Shown here in pieces: positions 50,676 to 62,476 of a stretch of 64,000 nt of DNA (within the stretch, counting starts at the first letter, position 1; each line of letters begins with the position of its first letter). This stretch comes from Biscogniauxia marginata. Taxonomy: Eukaryota > Ascomycota > Sordariomycetes > Xylariales > Xylariaceae. Location of the stretch: contig MU404115.1 in the NCBI GenBank assembly GCA_022695795.1, positions 62,001-126,000 of the forward strand, written 5' to 3'. The notes beneath the pieces were generated by a model, which had not been told where the DNA came from, made no database searches, and worked only from the letters and a program-made list of their open reading frames with translations. The translations under genes and the position numbers were made by a program.

Positions 50676-52507
50676 AGTCACGGCAGGCGCCGACGCTCGC
50701 GACTCGAATCGTGAGCCTCTCTTTTTGCTCCCAGATTAATCCTTACCTACCCAACGCCCCCCTACCACCACCCCTTTGGTGTCTGAGACGAGAGAGATTA
50801 TCATGGTGGGGAATATGTTTTATTCTGTTTCGCCCGATATGGAAGAGGGCTTTATGTTTATCACTTCGTGTGTAGGTAGTATTGTTTAGCAACCCCGACA
50901 ACAACACGCGCACTTGCCTTCCCCCCCCCCCCCCATTCCGACTCCGGGGTCTTATCATCACTCGGCACTATTATTATTATGATGATGATGATGGAAGGGG
51001 CGAGTTGTGAATCCATTGTCATGCTGGATCGAATAGAGGGAGAAAACGAGGAGAGGGACAGGCTACCTTTGATGGTACTTTCGTACGCTGTAGTTAGGTA
51101 AATACAAAGTCGACATGTTTCGTGAGATATCTTTTATTCTTTGTCTTTTTTCCAAGATGACCCCGTAGGTAGTATACAATTTGGAGGAACTTTTTATATA
51201 ATTGTTTGCATAAGATATTGTGTAAGTCTTCCTATAAGTTACCTATCTAGGTAGGTAGGTGATATATATTGTCTTGAGTATTTATATGACCTAGTTGGCT
51301 ATGGTTAGGAGTCGAGCTCACTGGGTTGGAAACATAAAGATGGATACCTAAGGAAAGTAAAAATTGGCTAAAAGCGTTCCTTAGTGGAGTAGTTTGAATT
51401 GGAAAGATACAAGTAGATGTCTTTATTAAATAATACCTTCATCTTCCTAAATACATGTGTGTACTTCCACTTCCAATAATTATCTAGGAAGTAGCAAGTG
51501 TCTCAATACACGCAGTGGAAGTCGAGACGGGTGTCAGGGGAGGCGCGCCCCGTCAGGCGTTAGACTTCGCTAAAACGATAAGTTAGCACCGCAGCCGCCC
51601 CAAAACGGCCCAGCCTTCCTTTCCCGCCCCCTGCGCTACAGCCGTGCCGCGCTCTAACACAGCAGCACCTCACCACACACACACAATTCGCTTTACCTGC
51701 ATTGACACGAGACACGACCCCCTTCTGCGGCGGCGATGACTTTTACCAAGTGAGGCAATCACGAGTCGAAGCCCGAAAACGGGCCGCTAATCTGTGCGCG
51801 CCTTGTTCCACCGTCCACAGCAACAACCGGGGAACCTGCAGAAACTCGAACCTCGTCGGCCCAGAAACCCGCAGCAAGGATACGAATTCGCAGGTCGGAT
51901 TTTTAAAAAGTTCTAAGTAAGCACACAACTTGGGTTCCCCCCTGATCATGACAGGACCCCATCCCACCTTTTTATGAACATTCACGACACGGTCGGTTAC
52001 AAAGAAGACATCTATTGGCGGAGCTTAGGGGGGGAAAACTACCCTCGAGTTAATCAGGATTTCGCGACCATCTGGATCTCATCTCAGTTTCCTTGCGAAC
52101 ATAGTCTTATACACTCATGAATGGGGAGGCCCCTTTCATGAAAATAACCCTCTCTCATAGATATGCAATGGTTGCAATCCGCTGACAGTTCACAAAGCAT
52201 ATATTCGTAGTCGCCTAAGGCTTCATTCCTCCCGCGCTTGGCGCCTGGCTTGGAACCAGTCCTAGGCATGCGAATCGCCAACTTCATCATAAAGACACTT
52301 CCGTCTCACTGTGACCCGTTAAGGTAGAAAGGCAGCAATTGGAAGACTGTCGACGGCCCCCTCGACCAGAGGATTGGCGGTGAGCCTCAGGTGACGATAG
52401 GACTACCGTCCTGACTTTATAGCAACTTCGATTTATCCTTCTTGTGTTTATCCAATCAACCTACCTAATCTGGATACACCATCGCACCTTAATCTGAGCC
52501 TAGGACC
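50676..52507. other. 1.8-kb spacer, no supported gene
   Basis: F-box gene 3' UTR and HDA1 promoter. Contains a run of 14 C (50921-50934), a TAT/GAT triplet stretch (50970-50992) and TAGGTAGGTAGGTGA at about 51249-51263. Frames at 51702-51985 and 52084-52290 lack motifs. The sequence from 51300 to 51500 is AT-rich. Confidence 0.5.
50921..50934 (+). repeat. Poly-C homopolymer (14 C)
   Basis: Fourteen consecutive C bases in the noncoding 3' region of the F-box gene, equal in length to the run at 15191-15204. Confidence 0.85.
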
Positions 52508-54977
52508 ATGGATGGTGAGGATCACGCTATGATGGACGCCCCAAATGGCCTTAATGACCCCCGTGGAGCATCAACTATGGAGGAGGATGAGGATGGCGAT
52601 ATTTTCCCAAGGAGCGACATGCACGCCATGGACGAGTATGTGTCACCCGACGACACTCGGAAATACATCAGATCGATGCAGAGACGTGGATTGCTTCCTA
52701 CCGGGTGTTGTTATGATGACCGGATGAAGCTACACGCGAATGCAGATTTCGGCCCGTCGCCTCACCACCCAGAAGACCCGAGAAGAATAGAGGAGATCAT
52801 GAAGATATTTAAAAAGGCAGGCCTTATGTTTACAGGTCCTGACTCCGAGCTGCTTGACATCCTACGAGAGACACCTACCAAGTATATGTGGCGGATCCCG
52901 GCGCGTGATGCCACGAAGCAGGAAATCTGCACGGTCCACACGCCGCGGCATTACGACTGGGTCAGGAGTCTATCAGACATGTCAACGAGAGATCTTCGAG
53001 TCCTGAGCAACACTTTGGACCAAGGTAGAGCCTCGCTGTATGTGGGTGGCATGTCTTATGAAGCTGCTCTCCTTTCGGCTGGAGGCTGTGTGGAGACTTG
53101 CAAGAACGTTGCCGCTGGACGTGTCAAAAACGCCTTTGCCATCATTCGACCGCCTGGACACCATGCTGAATATGATTCACCCATGGGGTTTTGCTTGTTC
53201 AACAATGTCCCCATCGGCGCCAGGGTCTGCCAGAGCGAGTACCCAGACACTTGTCGCAAAATAATGATTCTGGACTGGGACGTCCATCACGGCAACGGAG
53301 TGCAGAATATGTTCTACGACGATCCGAACGTTCTTTATATATCTCTCCACGTATATATGAATGGCGAGTTCTACCCCGGCAAGCCCGATAATCCCATGAT
53401 ACCCGATGGCGACCTAGATAAGGTTGGGGAGGGTCTAGGCAAAGGAAAGAACGTCAACATCGCCTGGCCATCCCAGGGGATGGGCGATGGAGAATACTTG
53501 GCAGCCTTCCAAAAAATCGTCATGCCGATAGCACATGAATTCAACCCAGATATGGTCATCATCTCGGCAGGCTTTGATGCTGCGGATGGTGACGAGCTGG
53601 GAGGATGTTTCGTCACACCACCATGCTACGCTCATATGACGCATATGCTGATGTCCCTCGCAGGAGGAAAAGTAGCAGTTTGTCTAGAAGGCGGTTACAA
53701 TCTACAGGCTATCTCGCACTCTGCCCTGGCGGTTGCGCGGACCTTGATGGGAGAGCCGCCGCCGCAGATGGAAATGCCGCCCATCAGCAAGGACGCGGCG
53801 AGAGTGCTGGCTAAGGTTCAGGCTATCCAAGCTCCGTACTGGGAGTGCATGAGACCGGGTATAATCAACGTGCAGGAGATCAGCGACAACGCCTCGCGTC
53901 TGCACGATGTCATACGAGGCTACCAACGGCAGGTGTTGGCAGAGAAATATGGCATGATCCCTCTTTTCATCCAGAGAGAAGCTCTATTCAGATCGTTTGA
54001 GAACCAGGTGCTTGTAACACCAGGGATACAGTCCAAGAGAAAGGTTTTATTCATCATCCACGACCCGTAGGTCCCTCCACCCGTACTTCATCTTACAAGA
54101 AAGAGTTGACTTGCCATGGGCTTGCTAACCAACGAATGAATTAGTCCCGAAATAGTCGCCATGCCGGATGTTATCGATAACACAGTTGACCCCCACAACG
54201 GCTTCATTGTAAGTATGACCTCCTAGGTAAACATTGGCAAGCTAGTATAAGGCTAACCGGTGCCTACAGCTGGATGGTGTCACCTCGTACGTGGATTGGG
54301 CTAGCAAAAATGATTTCGGTATTATAGACGCCAATGTGCCTCACTACATCACGCACCCTGAAGAAATGGACGCATTCATCCCCCGGGCGACCGAGAAAGC
54401 ATTGCAGCACCAAATTCAGGAATTAGTCTGTTATATATGGGACAACTACCTCCAATTATATGAAGTAGAGGACCTGTTTCTCCTCGGGGTTGGTAATGCC
54501 TACCTGGGCGTCAAGGTCCTCCTGACCAACCGAGGTACGTACGCGAAAGAAGATTGAAGCCCTCCCCTTCCCCCAACAATTATTTGTTGAAAATGAATTG
54601 ATGTGCTGACCGTTGTCGTGTGTGTATGGAATATAGAATGCAAGAACCGGATCGCGGGGGTGGTCAATTTCGTGACGGGCAACCTGCGGCCGGTGAAATC
54701 GGAGACAGACCAGGAGCTCTCGAGCTGGTACAAGCACAACTCGCTTGTGTATGTGGCGACCGACCACGCGTGCTGGAGCGACGCGGACCTAGCCAAGAAG
54801 GTGCTGAAGAAGCGGTTCGGTGGCGTCAAGCGGAGCTCTCAGGTTGGCCTCAACCGCATGATGGAGGCGCACGCGGGAGACGTGCAGGACTTCATCAGGA
54901 CGAGGCTTAGTAGCAGTACTGAGGAGGAAGAGGGGGCAGAGGGGGGCAGCGGGAATACTACTGAGGATGAGAGATGA
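52508..54977 (+). CDS. HDA1: Class II histone deacetylase HDA1
   Basis: Four exons, 52508-54066, 54145-54208, 54270-54534 and 54637-54977, give 742 aa; joins read IIHDP-PEIVAMPDV, HNGFI-LDGVTSYV and LLTNR-ECKNRIAG. The N-terminal part is a deacetylase domain (about 65-430) with RPPGHHAEYD (tandem His218-His219), DWDVHHGNG (zinc ligands Asp258 and His260) and AGFDAADGD (Asp357), plus LEGGYNL. All catalytic residues expected for an active enzyme are present. The C-terminal part, after a linker, is the Arb2-type domain seen in fungal Hda1/Clr3, including DLFLLGVGNAYLGVKVLLTN and SWYKHNSLVYVATDHACWSD. It removes acetyl groups from histones H3/H2B and represses transcription in the nucleus; in Neurospora HDA-1 works in heterochromatin with HP1 and CDP-2. 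It ends in an acidic Ser/Glu tail. Start at the ATG in accATGGATGG. Confidence 0.97.
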
Positions 54978-56020
54978 GAGATGAGGTTTTCTTTTCTTTT
55001 TGTTTTTCTAGGTAATGAAGTCTCGGGAGGAGGGAAGGGGTTACGAGAGATAGATAGAGAGGGGAAAGGAGGGAGTGTGGGAGGGAGATACATATAAATC
55101 TGTCTGTCTGCATAGAAGCAATACAATAGGGGGTGTGGTTGATGGGCCTGGCCTAGTAGTTAATTAGGTGGTTAGGAAGAAGTGTTGCTTAGAGAGTTTT
55201 TGCTCATGCTTATTACGACCTACTGCATTCCTGCATATGAATACTTGGTTATCGGGCTACTTGCTTGCTGTCTGGGTATGTAGCGTGATATGCCTCTATA
55301 TTTACTGCGTGATGTCTGTCGACCAGGTGTATGTATCCCCTTTGGCGGGCAACCACGTAGTTAGTTATCCCTTTATGAATTTCTTCCACTTGGTACCTAG
55401 AGGTGATTAATATATGTCTGCATGTTTTTCGTGTTGTTCTTCAGCCCTAAGGCTAGGCAGGATTCTCTCTTTCTTCGTGCCCCTACGTGAACTCGGCATG
55501 AGCAAGCACAACCTATTTATTCTTCTTGTTTACCTACTGCTTCTCATTTTTTCTTTCCCCAATCCACCCACAACCATTTTGTTTTCTTTCCTTTCTACAG
55601 ACTCTCCTCTCTTCTCTTCTCACTTCATCATACCATCTGCCTACCACCATCCATCCATTCACTCATCCAGCTTTCTGTCTGGTCACCCTATTTTTGCAAT
55701 ACAAAAGAGGGCCAGGCGGAATTCTGTTTGTGTTCATACACATACACATACTACCTGTTCAGCAGCTGAGGATCTCCTGGTTGATTGGATTGTGAGTACC
55801 TGCATATCTTGGTGCAGCCATCCCATCCTCACATCCACCAGACAAGGCCTTCACGATAAGGTGACAGGGAAACAAGGTACATAGGTACCTACCTACACTG
55901 CAGGTCCACTGCTTCGACATTTTGTCAGCTGACCTAAGGTTTTTAGTGTAGGTACCTATCGGTCTTACTTGTTGTTCCGACACCTGATCTTGCAGAAGTC
56001 CATTTCCATTGGCCGAAAAG
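54978..56020. other. 1-kb spacer and promoter of the RS-rich gene
   Basis: HDA1 3' UTR with purine-rich tracts (55025-55090), then a pyrimidine-rich stretch (55535-55640) that opens the 156-codon frame at 55414-55884; that frame has no motif and is not called. TACCTACCTAC-type motifs occur at 55885-55896 and near 55951. Confidence 0.5.
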
Positions 56021-58858
56021 ATGGAGCGGGATCCGTATTTCAACAGCAACCGGGGCCAGGGAAAAAGCGCCGCCGTGCAAACGCAGGGACCCACAAACGG
56101 TGCTGTTCCTGATCCAGACCCTGGTCCTAGTGCTGGTGCTAGTGCTAGCCGTAGTCGTGGTTGTAGTCGCGCCACCACCACTCCAGAATTTCAATTTCGA
56201 GCGAGTTACCCTTTCGACTACTACCACCACCACCAGTACCACCACAACCATCATCAACACTACGATCGTCATCGCGTTCCTCCTCCGCCACCACCTCCTC
56301 CCCCCTCTCCGCCTCCGCCTCTGCTTCTCGCATCCGCGGATGGGTATATCTACCCACACCCACACGAGCCACGATTAGAACGACGATATCACGATCCTAG
56401 TCGCGATCCTAGTCCTGGTCCTGGTCCTGGTCCTGATCCGTGGTACCATCGTCAACCGTACCAGCGAGATCGCGCCCACGGCGGTTACGACGAGCACGAT
56501 CTCTTCGCGTCGCCCCCGCTGCCGCTACGGCGAGAGCAGTATCGTAGCCACATCCGCCATCATTCTTACAGACAGCCTCCGCGGGGGGATTATCCGCTAG
56601 CTGCTGCTGCTGCTGCTGCTGCTGGTCCTGCTCCCCTTCGAGCTAGCCCAAGCCCACGAGGACGAGGACGAGGGCGATCACAACGAGGACAACGACACCG
56701 AGCTATCGAGTACGATTTTGACCTTCGCTACGGCGATCCGGCATCTGCTTCCTCCTATCAGCATCCGCCTCCGCCTCGATCTCATCCGCGACCAGAGCTA
56801 GTAGCTACCTCAGATCCTGCTTTTACTTATGCTTCCGCTTCTGCTCCGCGCGATTCAATAGTTGACTCGAGAGAACGCGATCGACGACAGGAGCAATTGC
56901 CAGATCCGACTGCTCTTCCTCCTGCGGTTTCCGTTGTTATTTCTGCTGTTGCTGCCAGTCCTCCTCCTTCTGACCTGCAGCAGCACGGCTACGTGTATCC
57001 CGGCAGAGTCGATAGGTTCTTGACTCCTCCGGCTCCCACCTCAGTTCTAGCTCCAGCTCGAGATCCAGGAGGCATAGTAGACATAATGGACCGCGACTCC
57101 AGAAGTCGGAGGTGAGTACTTTATTTCATGTATCAAGTTCATTTCTTTTTGAGTTGCAAAACATTATTATATGTCTTTTCCACTCCGAGTTGAGCCATGT
57201 TTATTCTTCGTATATACATGATCCTTCTGAGGAAAAAAGCTAATGACTATATTGCAACCAGGTACGATGACGGGGAAGTCACTAGATATGGCGCTGGCGA
57301 ATCATACCGACCTTTCAACTCCAATCGCTCCCCACGCCGTCCTAGAAGCCCTCCTCCTAGGGAGCGGGCCCGTAGCCCGATTCCTCCTCTAGACAGCGAC
57401 CGGTACATCCCTGATCGAACACCGCGCCGTCGCTCACGAAGCGCCGATCGCTACAGGCGGGATCTATCGCGAGACAGGAGAGATAAGCGAGACACAGGCG
57501 ACAGCTGGAGACGACGCGATAGGAGCCGTAGTCTTCGTAGAAGCCCTCCGCCGCGACGATCTCCTCCGCCACGACGTAGCCCACCGCGAAGAAGTCCGCC
57601 GCGAAGGTACTCACCCAGGCGGGATGACAGAGATCGTGTGCGATCTCCACCTCGAAGAGGCTACGACACAAGGTTCTACCCCACCGCCCAGACACACAAC
57701 CCGAACCTCCTCCCCCTAACATCTCTACCTTTTAGGCGAAGGTCCAGATCTCCATACGAAAGAGATCGTGGTCGAGACAGAACCCCCCCGAGACGTTCGC
57801 CCCCTCCTATCCCACGGGCCAGTACATACAGAGCCCGTTCCCGTAGTCCAGATCGCCGTGGCGACGATCGTTATGTATCCTCGTACGCCGCTAGACGCCC
57901 CTCACCCCCTCGTGACTCGGCTATTTCTTCTGCGATCCCGTCTAGAGATACGTCTAGAAGATCGTCGCCCCATGCCGTCCCCATCCGACAAGACGATCGC
58001 TCACGCCCGGAAACACCAATCCCCTCTAGACCTCTATCTAGATCCTCGCATGGGGTCCCCGCTCGAGACCGAAGCCCTCCGGGAACGACCCAAGATCCTC
58101 CTTCTGCTCCGGCACGATCTCCTCCCCGCGGTCCTGCTGCTCTCCGGGCCCCTCCTACTGGGCCAAGAGACAGCCGTGGTGGTTATGTGAGCCAGTCTAC
58201 GACAGCGATAGGTCCGCCCGCCAGACCAGCTCCAGCACCTGCTGCAGTACCTAGTCGCCAGGATATGGTCAGCCCTGGTGTCCCCCCCTCAGGTCCTCGA
58301 GGCTATGTTGCAGCTAGGGGAGGCGGCTACGGTCGTGGTGGTGGACGAGGAGGCCCGAGCTGGGGTAGCACTATTCAGAGCCGCAACATACCGTCTGCTA
58401 CAGGCCCCGCATCTGCGACGGCAGCGACAGGCCCGAGCAGCATTCCGACAGGCCCACGAGCTGGCCCAGCCTCGCAATCGGTGCCGTCTACACCTGTTGC
58501 TCAGTCAAAACCCTTCAACCCCCCGAAAGGTCCGGCCGCTGACAGTAACCGGCCGAGCTTGGCACAACAGCTGATAGCGTCCATGCCACCGATCATACCC
58601 GGCGGCAAGATGGACCCCTATTACGCCGCCATGAGCGCGGGCGTGCTACCTGAGCTTCTCCCCCACACACAACGCCTCAAGGAGGAGGAGGAGAAGATCC
58701 GGGAGGAGAAGTATGCTAAGGAAGAGAAGCTGCGCAAGAGCCTCGCCCTCTGGGACAAACTCGAACGCGAGGCTAAGGTCCTCGAGCTACGCACCGAGCT
58801 TAGCGAGAATAGCCTCAAGAAATTCGCCGGCGAGGGTGTCGGCGGGGCAGCTTTTTAA
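56021..58858 (+). CDS. Large Arg/Ser-Pro-rich (RS-type) nuclear protein with conserved-looking C-terminal helix
   Basis: Exon 1 is 56021-57111 and the next begins at 57262 after a 150-nt intron (GTGAGT...ACCAG; join RSRR-YDDGEVTRY). Inside the second block, 57673-57735 is a probable 63-nt intron: it ends with a strong CCTAAC...TTTTAG acceptor but starts GTTCTA, a weak donor. Because 63 is a multiple of three the frame is open either way, giving 874 or 895 aa. Exon 1 encodes low-complexity sequence: PDPDPGPSAG, poly-His/Tyr, poly-Pro, poly-Ala and GRGRGR. The middle is a dense RS/SP region (RRSPPPRRSPPPRRSPP), the mark of splicing-related proteins, then RGG-like GGGYGRGGGRGG. The last ~90 residues differ: a helical, charged segment with HTQRLKEEEEKIREEKYAK and KSLALWDKLEREAKVLELR. 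A role in pre-mRNA splicing or RNA binding is inferred from composition only. Confidence 0.75.
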
Positions 58859-59585
58859 GCTCTTGATACATGGTGACAGTGGTCACCGTCGTCATCGCCA
58901 ACATATTAACTTGCGGTGAATTGGCATAACGAATGTCCTCATGGAAATAGGGGGGCAGGGCTCTATGCATATCCATGGGGTAAGGAAGGTTGGGATGTAT
59001 AGATGGGGACAGGACAGAAAAGAAACTCGAGGACAAAAGAAAGAAAAAAAAAAGTGATGTTTTGTGTGTGCGTGCGTGTGTCGATGTTGATCACACGCAA
59101 AATGTGTAAAAAGTCTAGGATAGATAGACAGATAGATTATGTGACCTTGTACTATAACAAACAGACGAAAAACAGAAGGAAAGGGGACGGAAAGAGAAGA
59201 GAAAGGCGTACAGATGATGATGGTGATACCAATAGATTAGGTACGTATTGGACCCTCTTGTTAAGCCCCCCTTCTCCATCCTTCCCTCTTGCTTGTAAGG
59301 GAAATATACCTGTATAAGCATGCAACCATTATGAATAATGTTCCAGAGTTTAGACAACGTGAATGATGATATATGTCTACCTATTCTCGTTGCCTCAAAT
59401 ATGTGTGTATGGTACGGATCTTATTGTATAATAATTTTTTACTCATCACAAAATATACCATGTTTGATAAAATACATACACATACATATGTATTAGCAGC
59501 GCACACCAGCTTTTCGTGACAAATAGGCAGTGGAGGATTCGCAAACAATCACATCTTGATCTTATCTGGCCCTATCTTCATAATC
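58859..59585. other. Spacer between convergent genes
   Basis: About 730 bases of two 3' UTRs. A purine-rich tract (59010-59060) and AT-rich ends are visible. The 104-codon frame at 59003-59317 is Lys/Arg-rich because of that tract and is not called. Confidence 0.55.
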
Positions 59586-61921
59586 TCAACCCCTGGTTCG
59601 AGTCATGATCCCCCTTCTCCTCGACAGCGCGATCCTCAGCGTCTTTCTCATCCCTACCCTCACCCTCACCCTCACCTTAGTTCTCAAGTTTGCCTTCCTT
59701 GGCTTGGGCTTTGATACCAAGCTCGACTTGGATCTCGCAAAAGAACTCCTATAATACTTGCCAGCCGTCTCGAGGGTGCCTCGGTCCGCGCGCTTGTACC
59801 GGACCTGGTATATGAGCCACTCTTCGAGCCGCGGGATCTGCATGCCGAGGGTGGGTAGCGCGATGAGCTTCATCTTGGAGATGTCGAGGACCTTGGGATG
59901 CGAGTAGTTATGGCTAGTACCGTCGCGAGCCGCCTGGCCCTCTATAGTCGCACTCGTTTTTCCGTTATTATTGCCATTGGTATTCAGAGGAAGAGGGCGA
60001 GGATATCCCGGTCGAGGTACCACGTTATTGAGGTCGAGGTCCTCCTCAAGATACAGGGCGGGTAGCGTATAGCGGACCTTCCCGGGGGCATATCGCTTGA
60101 GGAGGATGGCAAGCCGGCTCCGGTCTCCCGGGAGGAGGAGCTCCCTGAATGGCTTGGCGTGCTCCTTGAAGAAGGGCTGAACGATTACACGGTACGGCAA
60201 ACGGTGCATGATACGGAACCAGAAGCGCCCATCCCAGAGTGCCCACCGTATCCATAGCGACCATTTCCAGCGATGGTGCTTGTTCGCGATGGCCCAGTAG
60301 GGCGTACGGAAGCGCGGTATCGGCTGCGTCGAAGGGTACGGCGCGCGACTCAGAAACCAGCTAAGCTGGCTCCGTTCTGTTTTCGACATTCCTGATGCGC
60401 TGGAAGCCTGCTGAGAATCTAGTTGAACGGGGATGAAGTGAATGCCAGAAATGTTGAAAGCTTTCGCTGAGCCTGGTAGCTTTGCTTCTTGGGAATCGGC
60501 CAGAGCGGGAAAGAGGCGGGATATGACATTCTGAAGATTCACCAAGGGAGGAGATTGCAATTCCGGGGTGACGAGAGCAATAATCTTTTGGATGAGAAGC
60601 CCTGCTACCTCCCGTTGTCTGGAAATACAGGCTTGACGTCGAAGGGGAGATTTCGAGTACCTCCGGGATCGCAGTGGCCCATAATTGGGGAATTGGACAG
60701 TCAATGTTCCAATATTTGGTCCAAATTCATGGATGATAGTCCGACTTACTAGTCTATTGGCCTCTGCATCCAGGGTCTGAGCCTTCTGCTCGCATTTCTT
60801 CGAGAGGGCCAAAATGGCAGGTTTCTGCAGGGCGACGGGGAGTATGTATCCCTTGTATAAATGCCGGACAGCATTTCTCATGGTGAGAGTGGCGTCTTGG
60901 TTAGTATGATCCTCCCACCATGGGATTTTGTTCTCCAAACAGGTAGCAATCAGCCGGTCTTTGCTAAACTCTAGCAAGGGACGGTATACAAAGACGCCTC
61001 CGTCTTCAACATCGATATCGACAGGCTCAACCGAATGTTTCTGCTCTGGTGAACAGTTAAACCCGGGCGCGTGATGCTCTAGTTCAGCCAGAGCGTCCTC
61101 GTCAAGCTCGACCTCGCTCGTCATCGAGTGGATGTTGGACCTTAGTTCTCGCCTCAGCGACTTGCACTCCCTCTTACTAATTGTATTACTGCAGAAAGTG
61201 TCTGGCCGGTATTGATCATCCACATACCCACTCTGCGATGCGCCGAAAATGCCCTCACACTCGGGGATATCTGTCGCCTTTTTCATCCCCCGCAGGCCGC
61301 GACTCCCGTGACCCTGTAACAGGCGCATCAGCACGGTCTCGTATTGGTCGTCAGCATGGTGCGCGAGAAGTAGACTCGCAACCCTACGGGAGGCGCAAAT
61401 CTCACCGAGTCTCCGATAGCGCAGCCTGCGCGCGACGCTCTCGAGGTTGGACAGGTGGCTCGGGTGCTGGCCGGAGCCGGACAGGACCTTGGACCAGCTA
61501 AGCGTAAACAGGTCGCTTTTGATGCCCATGTTCCTCAGGGCGGCGCAGACGGCCTCTCCCTCGCTGCGCGAACCTTCGCGAAGCCCATGGTCGATGATCA
61601 GGGCCCGGAATGAGGATACGGGGTTGTCAGAGACCTTGAAGGAAGGGTCATGCAGACGGAGCTGGGCACGGAGTTGGGAACAGAGGAAGGCCAGGGCCAT
61701 AGAATCTACACCGCCGCTGATGGCGAGAGCTGGCAAGCATGTTAATTATTAAATATTACATATATATGTCTTGTATGAGAAAACTACGCACCGACTGGTC
61801 TAGGCAAAATCCCCTTCGCGCGAGGGAAGCGCGGGGGGCAGGCGGCCTGGACAGCATCGATAAATTCGTGTAGGCCGATGGGTCGGGCACCAGTATGTAA
61901 TACGTGTGACAGCGTGCCCAT
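59586..61921 (-). CDS. tRNA(Ile)-lysidine synthase (TilS-type, probably mitochondrial)
   Basis: Two minus-strand exons, 61921-61792 and 61729-59586, 757 aa. The 62-nt intron starts GTGCGT and ends GCCAG; the join reads ILPRPV-ALAISGGVDSMALAF. The PP-loop motif SGGVDS (48-53) and the TilS hallmark LLLAHHADDQYETVLMRLLQ with GHGSRGLRGM identify the family, which converts the wobble C34 of tRNA(Ile) (CAU) to lysidine using ATP and lysine so that it reads AUA. In fungi the substrate would be mitochondrial, but the N-terminus (MGTLSHVLHTGARPIG) is not a textbook presequence, so location is inferred. The long C-terminal half, well beyond bacterial length, contains Trp/Arg-rich text (HHRWKWSLWIRWALWDGRFW) and ends in a basic RTKVRVRVRVGMRK tail. 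It is divergent from the mitochondrial SAM carrier. Confidence 0.92.
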
Positions 61922-62476
61922 TCCATTCTATGTTGCTCCTCGATTACGTCTTGGATCACCCGCCGTGGCAGAGCAGGGGAAGTTGTAGTTTATATATATC
62001 AATGGAGGGGTTTGCAATTGGATATAAGATATAATAAAGATTATATGCAATTAAATACTATGATCTAATCTGATAAGAAAGAAGCCCCGTATATCTGCAT
62101 TGACCTCAAGTGATTAAGGTTGATGTGCCCCGTTCTAGCTTTATCTTATCTCTTCACTTTCAAAAACTCCCCCGATAACGGATTTCAGTTAGGTACTCCA
62201 TATCCATTACCAGCTCACTACAAACTAGAGCTACACTTTTTATAACTTGCACCTATCCACCACCAATGGACGCCGGGTCCCAAACGCTCCTTCAGGGCGA
62301 CCGTCAAGACCCCTAGCCTCACATCGCAGGACGCCGACCAAGCATACCTGAAGGGAGAAATACAAAAACAAAAAGGGAAAAAGTCCCGTTGACGAGGCAG
62401 TTCGAGGGGTAGCAAAAGAAAAAGAAAAAGAAAAGAAAAAAACTCCCCCGGAGGGCAAAGTAAATCGACTCTCACC
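61922..62476. promoter_or_regulatory. Bidirectional promoter of TilS-type and SAM-carrier genes
   Basis: 555 bases between divergent start codons. A CCAAT box on the minus strand (62021-62017) lies about 100 bases from the TilS ATG, and a CCAAT on the plus strand (62263-62267) with a TATAA-like TTTTTATAAC (62236-62245) faces the carrier. An A-rich purine tract (62413-62443) forms the carrier leader just before ATG 62477. The left half is AT-rich. Overlapping minus-strand frames at 62218-62544 are readings of the purine tract. Confidence 0.55.

Noticed and set aside
55414..55884. 156-codon plus frame upstream of the RS-rich gene
   Set aside because: Leu/Phe/Ser-rich text from a pyrimidine-rich promoter stretch; looks like a membrane protein only because of T-rich codons.
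59641..59680. Repeated CCCTCACC-like units at the 3' end of the TilS gene, considered as telomere-like repeat
   Set aside because: They code the RVRVRVRV tail in frame and do not match the fungal telomere unit TTAGGG.
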